A stretch of DNA of 64,000 nt, taken from Caprella mutica. Taxonomy: Eukaryota; Arthropoda; Malacostraca; Amphipoda; Caprellidae. Position 1 is the stretch's first letter; every line of letters begins with the position of its first letter. This document shows positions 1 through 13,445 of the stretch, piece after piece. The stretch covers positions 434,001 through 498,000 of the forward strand of contig CANNZV010000340.1 in NCBI GenBank assembly GCA_947561585.1. The letters run 5' to 3'. The translations under genes and the position numbers were made by a program. Under the pieces are notes generated by a model. That model did not search any database. It saw only the letters and a program-made list of their open reading frames with translations, and was not told the DNA's origin.

Positions 1-1880
1 ATATTCTATGATGCAACTGTAATTCCTATCCACCATGAAACTGTTCTTGCTCAATAAATTATGTTATGATAAATTGTGTTAGTACGTAAGACTGAAGTAA
101 ATCTTTTGTCTCGAGAATTTTTTCTCATCTCTCCCATCCGGTGATTTGTTGAAATAGTTCCATCTTTATATTCCATTATAGACTGAAGGAAGGGGGTAGA
201 TATCCTTGAAGGGGGCGCTCCCCTTATTATGTCTCTGATAACAAAGATAGTAATTAACTCCTTGAAACATCTACGCCTGTGTTACTTGCTAAAACATAAT
301 TAGGCTATTTGAAGTGGTCGGCAGTGCAATATTTACGGAAATTATAAACTAGCGATATAAATTAATCCAATCTTAATTTATCATTCATTTAAAACGTTTA
401 GTCTTATCGGAAATTCCCGACAAAAAATTTGATGTGTGAAATTATATTTTAATTATAAAAACTTTTAAATATTCACCTACAATAACAGACTGCTGAATAT
501 GAATTAATTCCTTGCTTGCACTGCTGAAGTGCAAGTAACTCACCACTCTGCTCACTACTTGGAGTGCATCGAAATCACCATAGCTGTCTCTAGCCTTCAG
601 TGTTAGTTTTCTCTATTTACTTGCGTAAGGAGCTTAGCTATGCTCATTATGTGAGCACCATATGCTCACTGTAAAGCTCATTCAGCCATACTTTTTAACT
701 CTTACTACTGATGTGGTGATACAGTCTGAGAATTGAGATTGAACATTTTCAGCGACTGGTGGTAGGTGTCTGTATTTGTCAAGTAGCTTTTCTGCATCCA
801 TGAGCCTGAGTGATTAAAGCTGACGTTAATATCTCATGATAATAATAATAGTTTTGTTATTTTTTATAAACTTGGTTTTCTTTGAACGCTCACTCCACTT
901 GTATGTCTGTTTCAACGCACATTTCTATAGTCTCAATCAATCTCTTGACATCTAAATCAATCCAAACACGTCTATAGCCTAATTCTACTTTCCACTATAA
1001 TGCGGAAAACATCAAACTCACGATGCGCCAAATCTAAAAAATACAGACGTCTCCGCTTCACCGTGACACGTGCAAACGCTCCAGTTCTAACGTATAACCG
1101 AGAAAAAGGTTAGACATTTTAAAGTACGGTACCTACTGAGTTGTGTTTTGATTTCTCCCTATTTTGAAAGCTCTTTGATTTCCCCCGCTAGTTAATGATA
1201 TTCAGCTGATGCTAAAATAATGATGATGAGGAAAGCTATTCCTTACTTTCTATGACCTTTCGCTTCCATTTATCCTGCCGTGAACAATCGTAGTTCTGGG
1301 AAAATATAATAACTATTTCTTATAACTAATGATTAGTGATATTTGTAGTCATGAAATTGAAGGAAAAAATTGTCCAGTTTGACTGCTTCCTCTAGTCCCT
1401 TGTAATTATCTTTCTCCTACCCGTTTAATAAAGGTATTTAATTTTCTGACTGCTGAGTAGCAATAAAAAGTGGCTACCATATCATCAAATTCTTCATTAG
1501 ATTTCTTAATAAATCTTTAAAGTCTGCACAGCTCTAGCCTCTGCCTCGTTGTTTGGTTATCAAATTGGTGTGTGCTAAAATATGTGGCTAGTGCTCCCTC
1601 CATGTAGTCATTTATATTGTTGGCAGTGCACCAATACCTACCTGTCAATAGTCCTTACCTGCCAAACCAGTTACCAGACTCTTCTGGTATTTGCAACCGA
1701 TGTCAATACATATTTATGACCGTCTGGTTCCTTTGGTACTCTGGCATTAACCATTTCTTCTATCTGTACTAGTGACTAGTTAGGAGATGCTGCATAGCAT
1801 TGTCAACTAAACTCTAAAACCATCCATAGGTAGCTATGGCTCTATAATCAGTTTATCACTGGAATGAACAAGTTGGTGGT

Positions 1881-2041
1881 AGGTTCCTAGTTAACGGACA
1901 GTTCTGCTATTTCGATCATACAAGAAAAACTACAATTTAATAATTTAACTCGTTATTTCAATTGATATCTAGTAAAATGATAAATTATATCGATTTTATG
2001 ATCGAAAATGTGAAATGGTCCGTAAACTTGAAACTTATCCT
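1881..2041. mobile_element. Palindromic MITE, family A, diverged copy
   Basis: The inverted arms contain ATTTCGATCATACAAG at the left and TATGATCGAAAATGTGAAA at the right, followed by CCGTAAAC and ACTTATCC. This matches the terminal arms of the 10875-11072 copy. Confidence 0.6.
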
Positions 2042-4250
2042 GATCTTGATTGTATTCCTTGTTATATAATTTATTTCTGTTATTAACTTCCTTTTTTTTC
2101 TTTCAGGTATGTGATAATCAGTTTGTCTATCATTTGGAATTGTGAGTACAGAACAACATACAAATTTTGCTTTAGATTTCCTTTAAATATTTCATGATTA
2201 TTTTTTATCTTTACGCTGAGAGTATAGTTCGTTGTAACGTTTTCATTCACTTCCGGCGGATTTAGAAAATACGTTAGGTCTGTTTGTTTTCCATATCCTC
2301 TCTCTGTTCCTTGTTTGGAATAACGACTGCAGTCTGGGACTAAAACTATTATAAGTAATTATTAACAAGTCTGCTATCTGAAAATGAATTTAAAATTAAA
2401 TGCACTCGTTATAAAAGTTTTTTACATATAGCCATTATCTCATCTTTCCGCTTGATTCCATACTAATAACTTTGTCCTTGAATTTACCAAAGCCAAGAGA
2501 TGTTTTCGTGTAGTTAAACCCTCTAAAGCCTTTTAAACCCTAAATAAGATTTATTGTCATAAGTCTTAAAGCCTTTGGCATTAGCTATGTGAAATAAACC
2601 TTTAATACCTCCTGTATATAGAGAGATCTAGAGTACTAATCCTGGAATAGATGGCGGTGTTAAACCTAACCAACTTTAGAACCTCAAGAATTAAACAACT
2701 ATAAAATGCTTCGGAACTAATTTTAATAGAGTGCAGATGATGATAAATTGTAATCTTTTCCCTAAGAGGTTTAGTTTGATGACAGTTGGTCACTTCATTT
2801 CGTTTGGATACAGCTTAGATATCCACGAAAAGGTCATCCGCAGCATTCCTTCACTCAAAGTTCCGAATTAACTGCTGAATAAACTAGTTAATACACAACT
2901 AGAACTGGTTATGGGCAACTGAAAACCACGTTACCGAGGATAGCTTTGCTTATTTAGTTTGTGTTTCTTGTGGTTTGTCATAACTTTCCCATTTTTTACG
3001 TGACTATTGCGTATTTGGCATGTACTGCAGTGGAGGTCTAGGGTTTTGCACAATGTCTGCTAGGTTGCAAACAGGTTGTTTCGCAATAGAAATGTTAGTC
3101 GAGTGTGTTAGGCTTAACAATCTGGAGATCTAACCACCCTATCATAACTGCCATCTAAATTTAAAAGCCTTTTTAATTCTTGACTGTTCTTACGAAACTT
3201 CACATGGCGAGTCCATTTCTTTAGTCTTAATATCGTACAATCTTTCCTTTTTTCAGTAACTCTGTGGTTCTATATCTTCTGAGAAATTGTTACATCACAG
3301 ATGGTGGTTGTTTTTCTGTTAGCCTAATCGCATCCTCCTAACAATCCTCTATTTGTAATGTCTAAAGAATTACCTCATCTGAATATCAAGATCTGAAGAC
3401 AGAGCCCTAGCATTCATGCGTTAATTCTTTACTGGACAATAGCTAGGCAATATGATGTTGGTAAAGCTTCTAGGCAGCCTTACCTTTAGGTAGGTATGTG
3501 TTGACCAATAGGCGCCCTCTCTGATCTCTTGACCAGCCAATAGGCACTTGGCTTTCTAGCGGGTAGAGGACTGGCCTGACAGAGGCCACTGACAGGCACA
3601 TTGCGAGAGTCTACCTACACACAGGGGGGATGAACCTAACCTAATATAGCAACAGCAATTTAAAGTCCATTACACCGCCTCGTGATTTGCAACACTCCAA
3701 AGCAACCTTTAAACTTTTTCTACCTTCTAATGCGTTATAGCCTTTTCTTTTTAGTTAACAGTGCCTACCTTTGGTATTTGATTTCATTAAAGTGTTCTGT
3801 AAGTCATTTGATACTGTTGACAGTTTCACCGTCTAGACAACAGTCACTGTCTAATATAACAGACTAACAGTCTTATCTCTTCATTAACAATCTAACAGGT
3901 AACAGTTGCTAGACTTTTAAACTTGAGAAGATATAGGCAATATAGCCTTTGAGCTCAGAAGCGGTTATTCACTTACCTTTTAACCGGTCCTACTGCTTAA
4001 CTTAACCTGTCTCCTTAGCTTTTGATTCAATGTGGCCTTTGGTTCCGAAGCAGACATTAACCCCCAGTAAATTACCATTAGATTCGTAAGGCATCATTTA
4101 AACCTCTTGCATTGTCTAGCACTAATTCCGATTTGGATCTTTTTCCTGGTAATCAAGCCGTAGATCGTAATGCTCTGCTAATGTATACTCCCTACACAAC
4201 AAAACATTATATACACACATAGATTGTTTCATTAGACCAAAAGCAACAGC

Positions 4251-4403
4251 TAGGGTAAGTTCTTGGTTATCGGATTCTTCCACATTTTCGATCAACTGAA
4301 ATTATATAATTTAACATAACGAGTTTAAAATATTAAATTATCTATATTATTTCTTCATTTGATCGAAATACTGGAACAATACGATAATTCGGAACTTATC
4401 CTA
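4251..4403. mobile_element. Palindromic MITE, family A
   Basis: It starts TAGGGTAAGTTC and ends GGAACTTATCCTA. Internal arms TTTTCGATCAACTG and CATTTGATCGAAA are inverted. It is about 150 bp with no coding capacity. Confidence 0.7.
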
Positions 4404-6257
4404 TGACGTTAATTTTTCCCTTACATGCAGAAATGTTAATGTTTCTTCATTTCACTCCTGGTTATTATTTGAGCAATCATATATGAATAATGATGGCTAA
4501 TCTACGTATGTCAACTGTGAATAATTTAGTTTTTTGCTGCTGTCCACTGCGTGTATTCCAATTTTCTTTTTCTTTATTTATGTTTCCGTGTGTAGATCGC
4601 TTTTCCAAACTCTGACCAGAGCTTCCCCAAAAACAATTTAGTGACTTGCCATTTTTACTTCTTATTTTTAGTGAAGGGATTTTTATTCTAGGTCGTAAAG
4701 GGAGGTTTTCCTCTGTATTTACTGAGGAGTATTGCGTTGTTGGAGCAAAGTCTAAATGTAGGTACCATAACCTTCTAAATGGTAGAGGCAGGTTAAAAAT
4801 ACTGTAAATAATGATCGTAATTATCGTAAAACTTCTTGTTTTCACACAGTTTCGTCACGATTACAAATCGAGAATGTCCGACGAAAGTTGATGGATTTTT
4901 AAGTAATTTTGATTTATAATGAATTTTCGTCGAATAATTTAGTGTCGTAGATGGATATCTTTTCTTATCATAAATTATAATCTCAATAATCATGAGATTA
5001 TAATTAGCATGCAGGTGCATAGACTTTAATGAATATCTCTGCTTTAATTGTCAGTTGCCAGCAGGTGCTGTAAGGAAAGTCTCTTAGCCGTGGTGTGCAT
5101 TAGGAACTTTCCAAGGCAATTCATATCTGCCTGAACCACACCACCTTCTTGGTGGTCCTAAATTGGTCTCTCAGGCTTCACTTTAATGGTCCCTTCTAGG
5201 CTGTATATCACATGCAAAAATATCTTAAACGCCACAAGCATCGCAAAAATTATAGTCCAAAATTAGTCTGCCTTAAAAAACAGTATGGCCCCTAGCTTAG
5301 GTATATTTACATGCTAGGTAGGGACTCGATACATTATTGCTCTAAGTAATTTAACTTAAAATGGTATTTATTCATCGTATATTTTAATTTTTATCTTGGC
5401 CAATTTGATTAATCTTTAAATCACAAATATAGCTAATTGTACATGTAATTTTTGATCTGTTCGTTGTGTTCTGTACGGTAAATAGCGTTTGCCCTGTAAA
5501 ACAGAGGCATCTGCTGGCTACCTGTGCGCTATCGTATGGCCAAACCTTAGCTTAAAAGCCTGTCTGACCGGCAGTAAGTTCAGACTAACGGTCCACACTG
5601 GCCTAGGTATGTATTGTGCCAGATTGGGCTGAATAATATAGCATTGTATTGTTTTAATGCATTGGTAGAAGAACGGTTGATATTAGCCCTATGGTAATTT
5701 CAACGAATGTTAGAAAGGAAAATAAGGAAGACGTAATACCTAGTGTTGTGATTAGTTACTGTAAATAGATTGGCTATTTGTTGACGCAGCATTTTCTTGA
5801 TCAAAACAAGTTGTAGTTCCTTCATAACATGTGATTTTATTTCTATTTGAACATAATGCATGTATAATTATATCATTTCAAAATATTCTAACTTAGACGC
5901 TGTTCACTTCTAAAAAGATGTTGGTACTTCCCTTCTAAAATTAGTTGGTATTTCCCTTCTAAAAAGATGTTGGTACTTTTTAGTTACGAAACGGTTTCAC
6001 CAGAGTGAGTTAGTTGCGAAACTATTTACCATTGCAACAGTCTGGCACAGTGTCTGCTTTTAGACCTATGTACCAAGTCTTTTCATGACTAGTCTTGAAA
6101 TCATTGGAGTCTAAAAAGTCTTAAGACCTCTACAGCAAGTCTTTTGCTGTCTAGTCTGTGCGTCCTTGCATTCTCACAGTCTTACGGTGGAAAGTGTAGC
6201 AACAGCAGAGAAAATATTAGCCTATGGGTATGGTCACTTTCATATTCTCAGGTGAGA

Positions 6258-6507
6258 TGTACAGGTGAAACATGAAGCAAAGGTACTGTACAGGTGAAAC
6301 ATGAAGCAAAGGTACTGTACAGGTGAAACATGAAGCAAAGGTACTGTACAGGTGAAACATGAAGCAAAGGTACTGTACAGGTGAAACATGAAGCAAAGGT
6401 ACTGTACAGGTGAAACATGAAGCAAAGGTACTGTGCAGGTGAAACATGAAGCAAAGGTACTGTACAGGTGAAACATGAAGCAAAGGTACTGTACAGGTGA
6501 AACATGC
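6258..6507. repeat. 29-bp tandem array, about 8.6 copies
   Basis: The unit ACAGGTGAAACATGAAGCAA plus AGGTACTGT repeats almost perfectly; one copy has TGTGCAGG. Because 29 is not a multiple of 3, all three minus-strand frames stay open, producing false overlapping ORFs. Confidence 0.95.
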
Positions 6508-6582
6508 GGCAAATGTAGTGTGCCTTTTTGTGCTATGTACCAAGTATGGAACGTTATCAAGCTACTGTGTTAAATATGTTGA

Positions 6583-6905
6583 AGAATATTTTTTTATAAC
6601 ATTGAATGATATTTTTTTTAACATTGAATGATATTTTTTTTAACATTGAATGATATTTTTTTATAACATTGAATGATATTTTTTTATAACATTGAATGAT
6701 ATTTTTTTATAACATTGAATGATATTTTTTTATAACATTGAATGATATTTTTTTATAACATTGAATGATATTTTTTTATAACATTGAATGATATTTTTTT
6801 ATAACATTGAATGATATTTTTTTATAACATTGAATGATATTTTTTTATAACATTGAATGATATTTTTTTATAACATTGAATGATATTTTTTTATAACATT
6901 GAATA
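6583..6905. repeat. 23-bp AT-rich tandem array, about 14 copies
   Basis: The unit ATAACATTGAATGATATT plus TTTTT. The first copies differ by a TTTTTTTTAAC variant. It begins about 75 bp after the 29-bp array. Confidence 0.95.
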
Positions 6906-7061
6906 ATGTTTTTACTCACAATACATTAACAGTGTGGGTAAGTTTAACCTACACTGAATTATAGTGAATCTCGTGAATATCGAGTAAATAGTATATACCC
7001 TAAGTAATGACTGTTAGTTGATTTGATATTACCATTTCACTACAGCCCTATGCTCTGTCAC

Positions 7062-7190
7062 TATAGTGACTGTAGTACTGCAGGTGACTGTAGTACTGCA
7101 GGTGACTGTAGTACTGCAGGTGACTGTAGTACTGCAGGTGACTGTACTCCTGCAGGTGACTGTACTCCTGCAGGTGACTGTACTTCTGCA
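7062..7190. repeat. 18-bp tandem array, about 7 copies
   Basis: The unit GTGACTGTAGTACTGCAG changes to GTGACTGTACTCCTGCAG in the last three copies. Each unit carries a CTGCAG palindrome. Confidence 0.92.
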
Positions 7191-7315
7191 TTCCTGCATA
7201 TAAACCAATGGTGCACTTTCTATATCGTGGTTAGAGACTTCTAGCATCTATACTCTACTGTTTATTTCTGTGCAATGCTATGAATCTTAAATTGCATATA
7301 GCACTATTGAATATC

Positions 7316-7467
7316 GCACCTGGGGTTGTTCCCATTTATCGCACGAGTCCACATTTTCGATCATACACGAGAAAAGTATATACTAAATATCGAACTTTTA
7401 TTTTAACTATATACATTTCTTACATGATCGGCAATGTGAAACTGTCCGGTAAATCTGAACTTATCCT
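7316..7467. mobile_element. Palindromic MITE, family A
   Basis: The left arm contains CACATTTTCGATCATACACG; the right arm contains ACATGATCGGCAATGTG followed by CTGTCCGGTAAA and GAACTTATCCT. Same family as 4251-4403 and 10875-11072. Confidence 0.65.
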
Positions 7468-7589
7468 TAACTGTTTCTTCTTTTTGTTGGCAGGCTGTTA
7501 GTTTTAGTTATTTTAATGTTGTAGTTGAACCTGTGGCTAAGACTTTCCAAATGCAATGAACGAACAGGTACTCTGATGTTGAAACTGTT

Positions 7590-7687
7590 GTAGTAACTGT
7601 TACTTGGTATTCTGCCTGTTACTTGGTAGTACCTCTGTTACTTGGTATTCTGCCTGTTACTTGGTAGTACCTCTGTTACTTGGTACT
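7590..7687. repeat. 38-bp tandem repeat, about 2.5 copies
   Basis: CTGTTACTTGGTATTCTGC alternates with CTGTTACTTGGTAGTACCT, so the 38-bp unit is itself a diverged 19-bp duplication. Confidence 0.85.
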
Positions 7688-9739
7688 AGTAATTGCCTAG
7701 TAATATCACACTATGAGTTATTGTTCAACTGTCTATTTGTTTAGTTTTTCACTCTTACAATAAATACTACTGACTTTCACTGCATTGTCAGTAGGCACAT
7801 CTTGCTGCAATGCGTCACATGTTATATGTTGTGTGCCATGTGGTGAATCTTTAACATTCAACATTTACTTTTTCCTGTAGTTTTAGATTCAGAAGCAGTT
7901 TTTCCTATAATAGAAAAATTTACTAGTTTACATTTTTTTAAATAAGCTTGTGTTATTCTAGTACTACTATCCCTAGTGTAGCTACTACAACTATTTACTA
8001 TTACTCAGTACTATTGTTTTCAAGGTGAAATCACTAGAGCTTCACATTCCTACTTGCAAAGTATGCTATCCTAAAAACTCCTTATTTTTCATTTTAATGC
8101 ATTCTATTTTTTGTACATCTATTATAAATTTCACGCTCCATTTTGTTCTTTATTTGCCATCTCTCTCTCTCACTCTTTATTGATTTTTCACTCTTACCCG
8201 CATATATATTCTCTACTTTATCACTCCGTACGAATAGCACAGTGACCCACTCCTACCCGTATAACCTAGCTGGCAGTCTATTCGTTCGCTTTCCTTACCT
8301 CACAAGGCAGCGCGTGGTTATACTACACTCTTTGATATATTTGCGCATGAAAATGTTGTTTGGTTGTTTTGTAGGTTGATAGTTTATTTTATTGGTTGAC
8401 ATGCTGAGTGTGATGGTCTTAACTGAAGGCTTCCTGTTTCTTCTATGTCAATTGCCTCAAATTAGAGTAGCTGCGCTATAAAATACACCGTTTGTAATTT
8501 GTGAATATGGAACACTTTGGTGGAACTTTCTATTTTTATCGTTCAAGTGTGATTTTTACCGTTGTTATCAATTGCCTCTGTTTTAACAGTTAGTGTTTAT
8601 CAGTGAAGTGGCTGACAGGACTTCAACCCTCTACTGCCCGCATGACAACACTCTGCCTCCTGACACTGCCTCTTCAAAGGGTTATTCCCTCTCATCAGGC
8701 ATGGCAAGGTTACTACCCTTTAACCTGGGTACATCTCAGTGCTATTGCTCTCACTGTACCAATTGATTGGAAGGACCCTCTCCTATCTACAGTGTAACTG
8801 TACACAGGATAACAGTCTGTTGTCCTCTACTATGAAGTCTATGCCATTCTATAGTTATTTCAACTCGTTAACTAAATTAACGTCTACTCAATCATTGTAT
8901 TTTGTGTTTGCTATTTATTCCATATTAGTCTAATATAAACAAATGTGTATTAATTTCCTTTATTTCATGCTGATATAATTTTCTTTGCCATGGTTGACTC
9001 TGCTACCACTGGTTGTACAGGTGAGAGAGTAGGGTAAGTGGTTGAGAAGTCAACCCTGCTCTCAATCAAACCTTTGTGAGTACAGACCGAGATAAAAACA
9101 CTCTGGTGTCGATATGAGAGAGACTGATTTATACTTACGGGGCGCTATTGAGAGATATGCTATAATATAGGCTAGTATCGTCGATACTGCTCGATACTAG
9201 AGCCCTACTACTTACGTGACACTGTCTCATCCAATCATATATTTTCCCATACCTTTATTCCCTCTAGTTATTTTAAGCTGAAGAGTAAATTGTGTTTTTA
9301 GTCTTTTTCAAGGATGGATTTAACGTGAATGTTGGCGTGAGAAGTTCCTTCTATTTACTTATTTAATTCTTTATTTACTTAGGTACTTAACCCACACTTC
9401 AGTCACCTCTCAAATAATCTTCAATGTTTGTTCTCTCGTTGCCTTCTCTCTGTTATTAAAATGAATATTTCTAACATTGCAATATATTATGCAATAGTCA
9501 AAGTGTCCATTTCATTGCGCTAGTTGTAGAACAAGCAAGCCATTGTTGCTAGGTGTGCAGTAGCACTAGCAAATCAAACCCTCCAAGCACCTCTTGCTGA
9601 TTTATTATACCATTCGCCACTTCATATTTCTCTTCGAAAGTGACTTAGTGCTGAATATGTCATTGTCTCATTGTTCTTGTTGTTGTTGCAATTAAATACG
9701 ATTTATGAAAGAAATCAATATCATCATTTGATCAATATT

Positions 9740-9805
9740 ATTTGATTGTTTATTTCTTCTTATATGATCGAAATTGTGAAACCGTCCGATAACTAATTAA
9801 TAATC
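9740..9805. mobile_element. Partial MITE, family A (one arm)
   Basis: TATATGATCGAAATTGTG followed by AAACCGTCCGATAACTAA matches the right arm of family A. The left arm is too diverged to place. Confidence 0.45.
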
Positions 9806-10874
9806 ATTTTTGTGTTTATTTAACTTTCTCCAATACTGTTCACTTCATTCATCATCATTTCATGTTTTAATTATTTTTTTGATTGGTAAGTGCATGACCT
9901 TTAAAGATATTCTATGTTTTTGGGGTTAAAGGTCAGTGTTCTCGCAAATTTAACCCTGTTCATTATTTACCTATGCAACCCTGCACACTGTTTGCCTATT
10001 TAACCCTGTAGCCATGAGTCTAAAACATTTAGTCATTAACTTTTATGAAATCAATCAAATCAAAATTAAACATCAATCAATTTAAGTGATAACTTTTAAT
10101 AATTAAGTTTTTTCACAAACAAAATAAGATTTATTTATTTTTCAATATTTTAAATATAATATATTTATTTATAATTTTCAACTAACTAATATATTACCAT
10201 TTTAATAGAAAATGCACTATTTATGACATTTATTTGTGACATTTAACTCGTGATTGGCATTTAAATGTTCGTGAATTCCTAAATGTCAATCAACTACCAT
10301 TGATGAATATCGTTTTTTTTTCAATCGTTAATTGGACGATGCAAACGACTCGAAATATTTCTTTGAATCAAAATAAAAATATTTCTTCAGTCATTTTCCA
10401 AGATATTTACAATCATTTCTTTACATTTCAAATTAACTCCAGTTTTTCTGTTAATTAATATATTGCAGTAGTTTATTATTCCTTTTTCTTTTCCGCATTC
10501 TTTGTTGTGTCCACACAACACTCTGTACATTTGCTAACAAAAGATATCTAAGATGGACACTAATGTTTCTCTAATTACTGCGCTTGCTTCACATTGCTAT
10601 CTTCAAATAGTAAAAAATGATTTAATATTTATTTAGAAATGCATCTAGGTAGTTACTTGATATTCCTTGGATTTTGTTGTGTCCAGTTTAATGATGTTCT
10701 ATCAATTATGATGATTTCACAAATCACAGTTTTCTAATTTTACATCATTTTCAAATCTTATAAATTTGCCGTCGTGTACCCAGACTAATTATAAAATATT
10801 TATAAACATTACAATTACGTAAGTTACTATTTGGATATTAATAAATTGATCAGATCCACTCTTATTAGTGTACT

Positions 10875-11072
10875 TAGGGTAAGTTACGAATATTCGGTCA
10901 GTTTCACATCTTCGGTCAATATAGAAGAAAAAAGGACAAAATTATTATCATTGGTATTCATGATACATGCAGGTATCATGGATACCAATTAAAAAATAAA
11001 TAATAATTATGTATATTTTTTTCTTATATGACCGAAGATGTGAAACCGACCGCTAATTCATAACTTACCCTA
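10875..11072. mobile_element. Palindromic MITE, family A, best-preserved copy
   Basis: A 198-bp near-palindrome. Its ends are TAGGGTAAGTTACGAAT and ATTCATAACTTACCCTA, followed inward by GGTCAGTTTCACATCTTCGG and its complement. The inverted arms are about 60 bp. GTAC flanks both sides (10870-10873 and 11073-11076), a possible 4-bp target duplication. There is no ORF. Confidence 0.8.
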
Positions 11073-11565
11073 GTACAATAAGGTACTGGTGTATCTTTGA
11101 GATCACAGTGGGCGTCGCCGTCCAAACAGCTTACTGGCTACATACCTAGTGTCTTCAGCTACTGAGTCCCTTGCTATAGTTACCTGTTGGTGCACTGGTA
11201 GAAGTGCAGTGCACTGTGTCGCACTATATGCGGTTAGCTAGTTTGATATCATTGCCCTTTAGTTGTCTTCGATTGGAATAGACTGGCCCTCTGCCACAGG
11301 TAGGGTTAAACTCACTGCAGTTGGAGAAGTCGATGCGAAGGGTGTGCCCAGTCCATCAGATTAAATAGATAGGTGCTGGTTGACCGCCTTTACATATCAT
11401 GTGTCTATGCAATATAGAGCATGTACCAGTGTGAAGATAATCAGCATTTTTCAATATTTATTTAGTGTAAGCCCCCAGGAACTCTATCCTGAATCTGTCT
11501 GTGGTGAATGGAAGAGAAGGGAGGGCGACGTCCCTTTTATTTTCATTTTCATCATGTTGTTTTTA

Positions 11566-11652
11566 ACGCTACTTGCAGTTTTAGAGGATAGCGCTAGGGT
11601 TATGCTCTTCAATTACTAGGTCTTAGATTTTGTGTTAGGTAGACTCGTATAG
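11566..11652 (+). mobile_element. SINE-like family (5' fragment)
   Basis: ACGCTACTTGCAGTTTTAG, then GATAGCGCTAGGG, TATGCTCTTCAA and GTGTTAGGTAGACTCGTA match the 5' third of the full copy at 18283-18579. Confidence 0.75.
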
Positions 11653-12894
11653 TCCCCTCTCAATCTTCTATGGCCCCACCATAGCTTTTCCCTCAGGAAA
11701 GGACAGAGTTTCAGTATTCTAATACATCATTTCCGTCAATTAGTTTTAGTGCACAAATAGACTAACTAACTATTTGTCTGTTGACAAAAACATTCATCAT
11801 TTCTTTGTTTGCCAATAAAGTGTTGATGTAGCAATCTAATAAATAATTAATTTGAAACATTACCATCATTGCAGCAGAATGAATATTGAAATGTAATTCA
11901 TGTAACTCGTGCATTGCTTCAAGTATTTAATTCTAGTAGCTTCACATACCAATACAAAGACTAATTACCAGATACTAGTTCATACTAGTGTAGTAGTGAT
12001 AAGCTACTAGTACAAGGCTGCCCTATCTTCAAAATCTCTACCATTATCATAGAGTTTAAATAATGGTGAAATTGTGTTGGTAATACCTGTTTGGAAGGGA
12101 AGGTGAGCTGTGGAATGACATTCCTACTCTTCTATCACTTGCCTGATGTGTACGGAGTAGCTTTTCTTCATCCATCGTCATATCACTGAATGGTGGTATG
12201 CGACTCAACAGCTACTGACTGTTTCTTCAAAGTCCTTTGTAATTACTTCTGGCTCCAAAAAAGAGTGTAAAACCTCTACTAAATTACTTACTAAATTAAG
12301 TCACTTTCCTCTCTGACTGCTTCTCTAAACTCCCTTGTATTTCTTTACTATCAGCGAATCAAACGTTTCACCCTGTATGCTTACCTCAGTGCCTCTCTCT
12401 TGTTGTTCTCAATAAGGTGAGTGAGGTGTGGTACATACCCTCTATTTACAGTACTGTACTTCTAACCTTTGAGTTATGGCATTTAGCAGTATACTGGGTA
12501 CTGCTTGCGAGTTAGTCCCTTGCTATGCTTTATTTACTTACATTCTTTAATACCTCACACTACTTTAATTAATTACTTCCATTGTTTAACACCTTGCAAT
12601 ACTCTATAGTATGTACTTTATAACTCTTCTAGTATTGCGTGCTGCATTATACGGTACCTCTTTTCTGCGCATTTTTCACAGTTAGGATGTCACGTCTTGC
12701 TAGCGTACTCAGCCCCATTAGCTGCGTAATATTGCGCAACAAGCGCTAGTTCACGAATGCGATGGTCATTACGTAGGTGACCATCATGTCTGACCTGACC
12801 GTTACTGACAGGTCAGTAGCACACGCTTACTGTACCTTAAACTGTCAATTGACTGGTGACTTTAACCACTTTGGTGTTAGAGGGCTGATGTTCA

Positions 12895-12985
12895 ACCCAT
12901 TTCCACTGACTCTTTCAATTCCCATTTCAGTGACTCATTTCCACTGACTCGTTCAATTCCCATTTCAGTGACTCATTTCACTATC
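12895..12985. repeat. 38-bp direct duplication
   Basis: CATTTCCACTGACTC followed by TTTCAATTCCCATTTCAG occurs twice in tandem with one substitution, plus a partial third copy. Confidence 0.8.
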
Positions 12986-13070
12986 GTATCAGTCACTTTC
13001 AAGAATGTAGAAGTTGAATATATATTTTCTGACTAACAAAATATCTATGGCATATTTTTTACCTTCTACT

Positions 13071-13190
13071 TGGGTAACTCTAGATTTATGTGACTGTTCA
13101 TCATTTTCGATTACATAAGTATAAGTTTATAATATTATTCGCTATATCCATTGATATCCATTGATACTTGCACGGTAACTCGTAACTCCT
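13071..13190. mobile_element. Diverged MITE, family A
   Basis: TGGGTAACTC ... CATCATTTTCGATTACATAAG at the left and GATACTTGCACGGTAACTCG at the right resemble the family A arms, with a shortened centre. Confidence 0.45.
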
Positions 13191-13294
13191 CTATATCATG
13201 AAATGTTTTGCTGTAGCTAATTTCTTTTTTCTTTTCTGCAGGTTTGTGATGAGTCCTCACAGGGCTTTGGTAGTTACTTTCATGGTGGTCTGTG

Positions 13295-13445
13295 AGTAGA
13301 AATATCGTAACTATACTGCTATTGTGACTATAACTACTGCTATTGTGACTATCGGACAGTTACTGCTATACTAAAATATAGTTACTATATTCAATGCTAT
13401 AGTAAACATCTGACAGTTACTGCTATATTGGAGTACTTATAGTAA
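13295..13445. repeat. Imperfect short repeat of TAACTGCTATTGTGACTAT type
   Basis: ACTGCTATTGTGACTAT recurs, followed by looser copies such as CAGTTACTGCTATA. Degenerate; copy number uncertain. Confidence 0.5.

Noticed and set aside
6217..6560. Minus-strand ORFs YLCFMFHLYSTFASCFTCT
   Set aside because: The 29-bp minisatellite in three frames.
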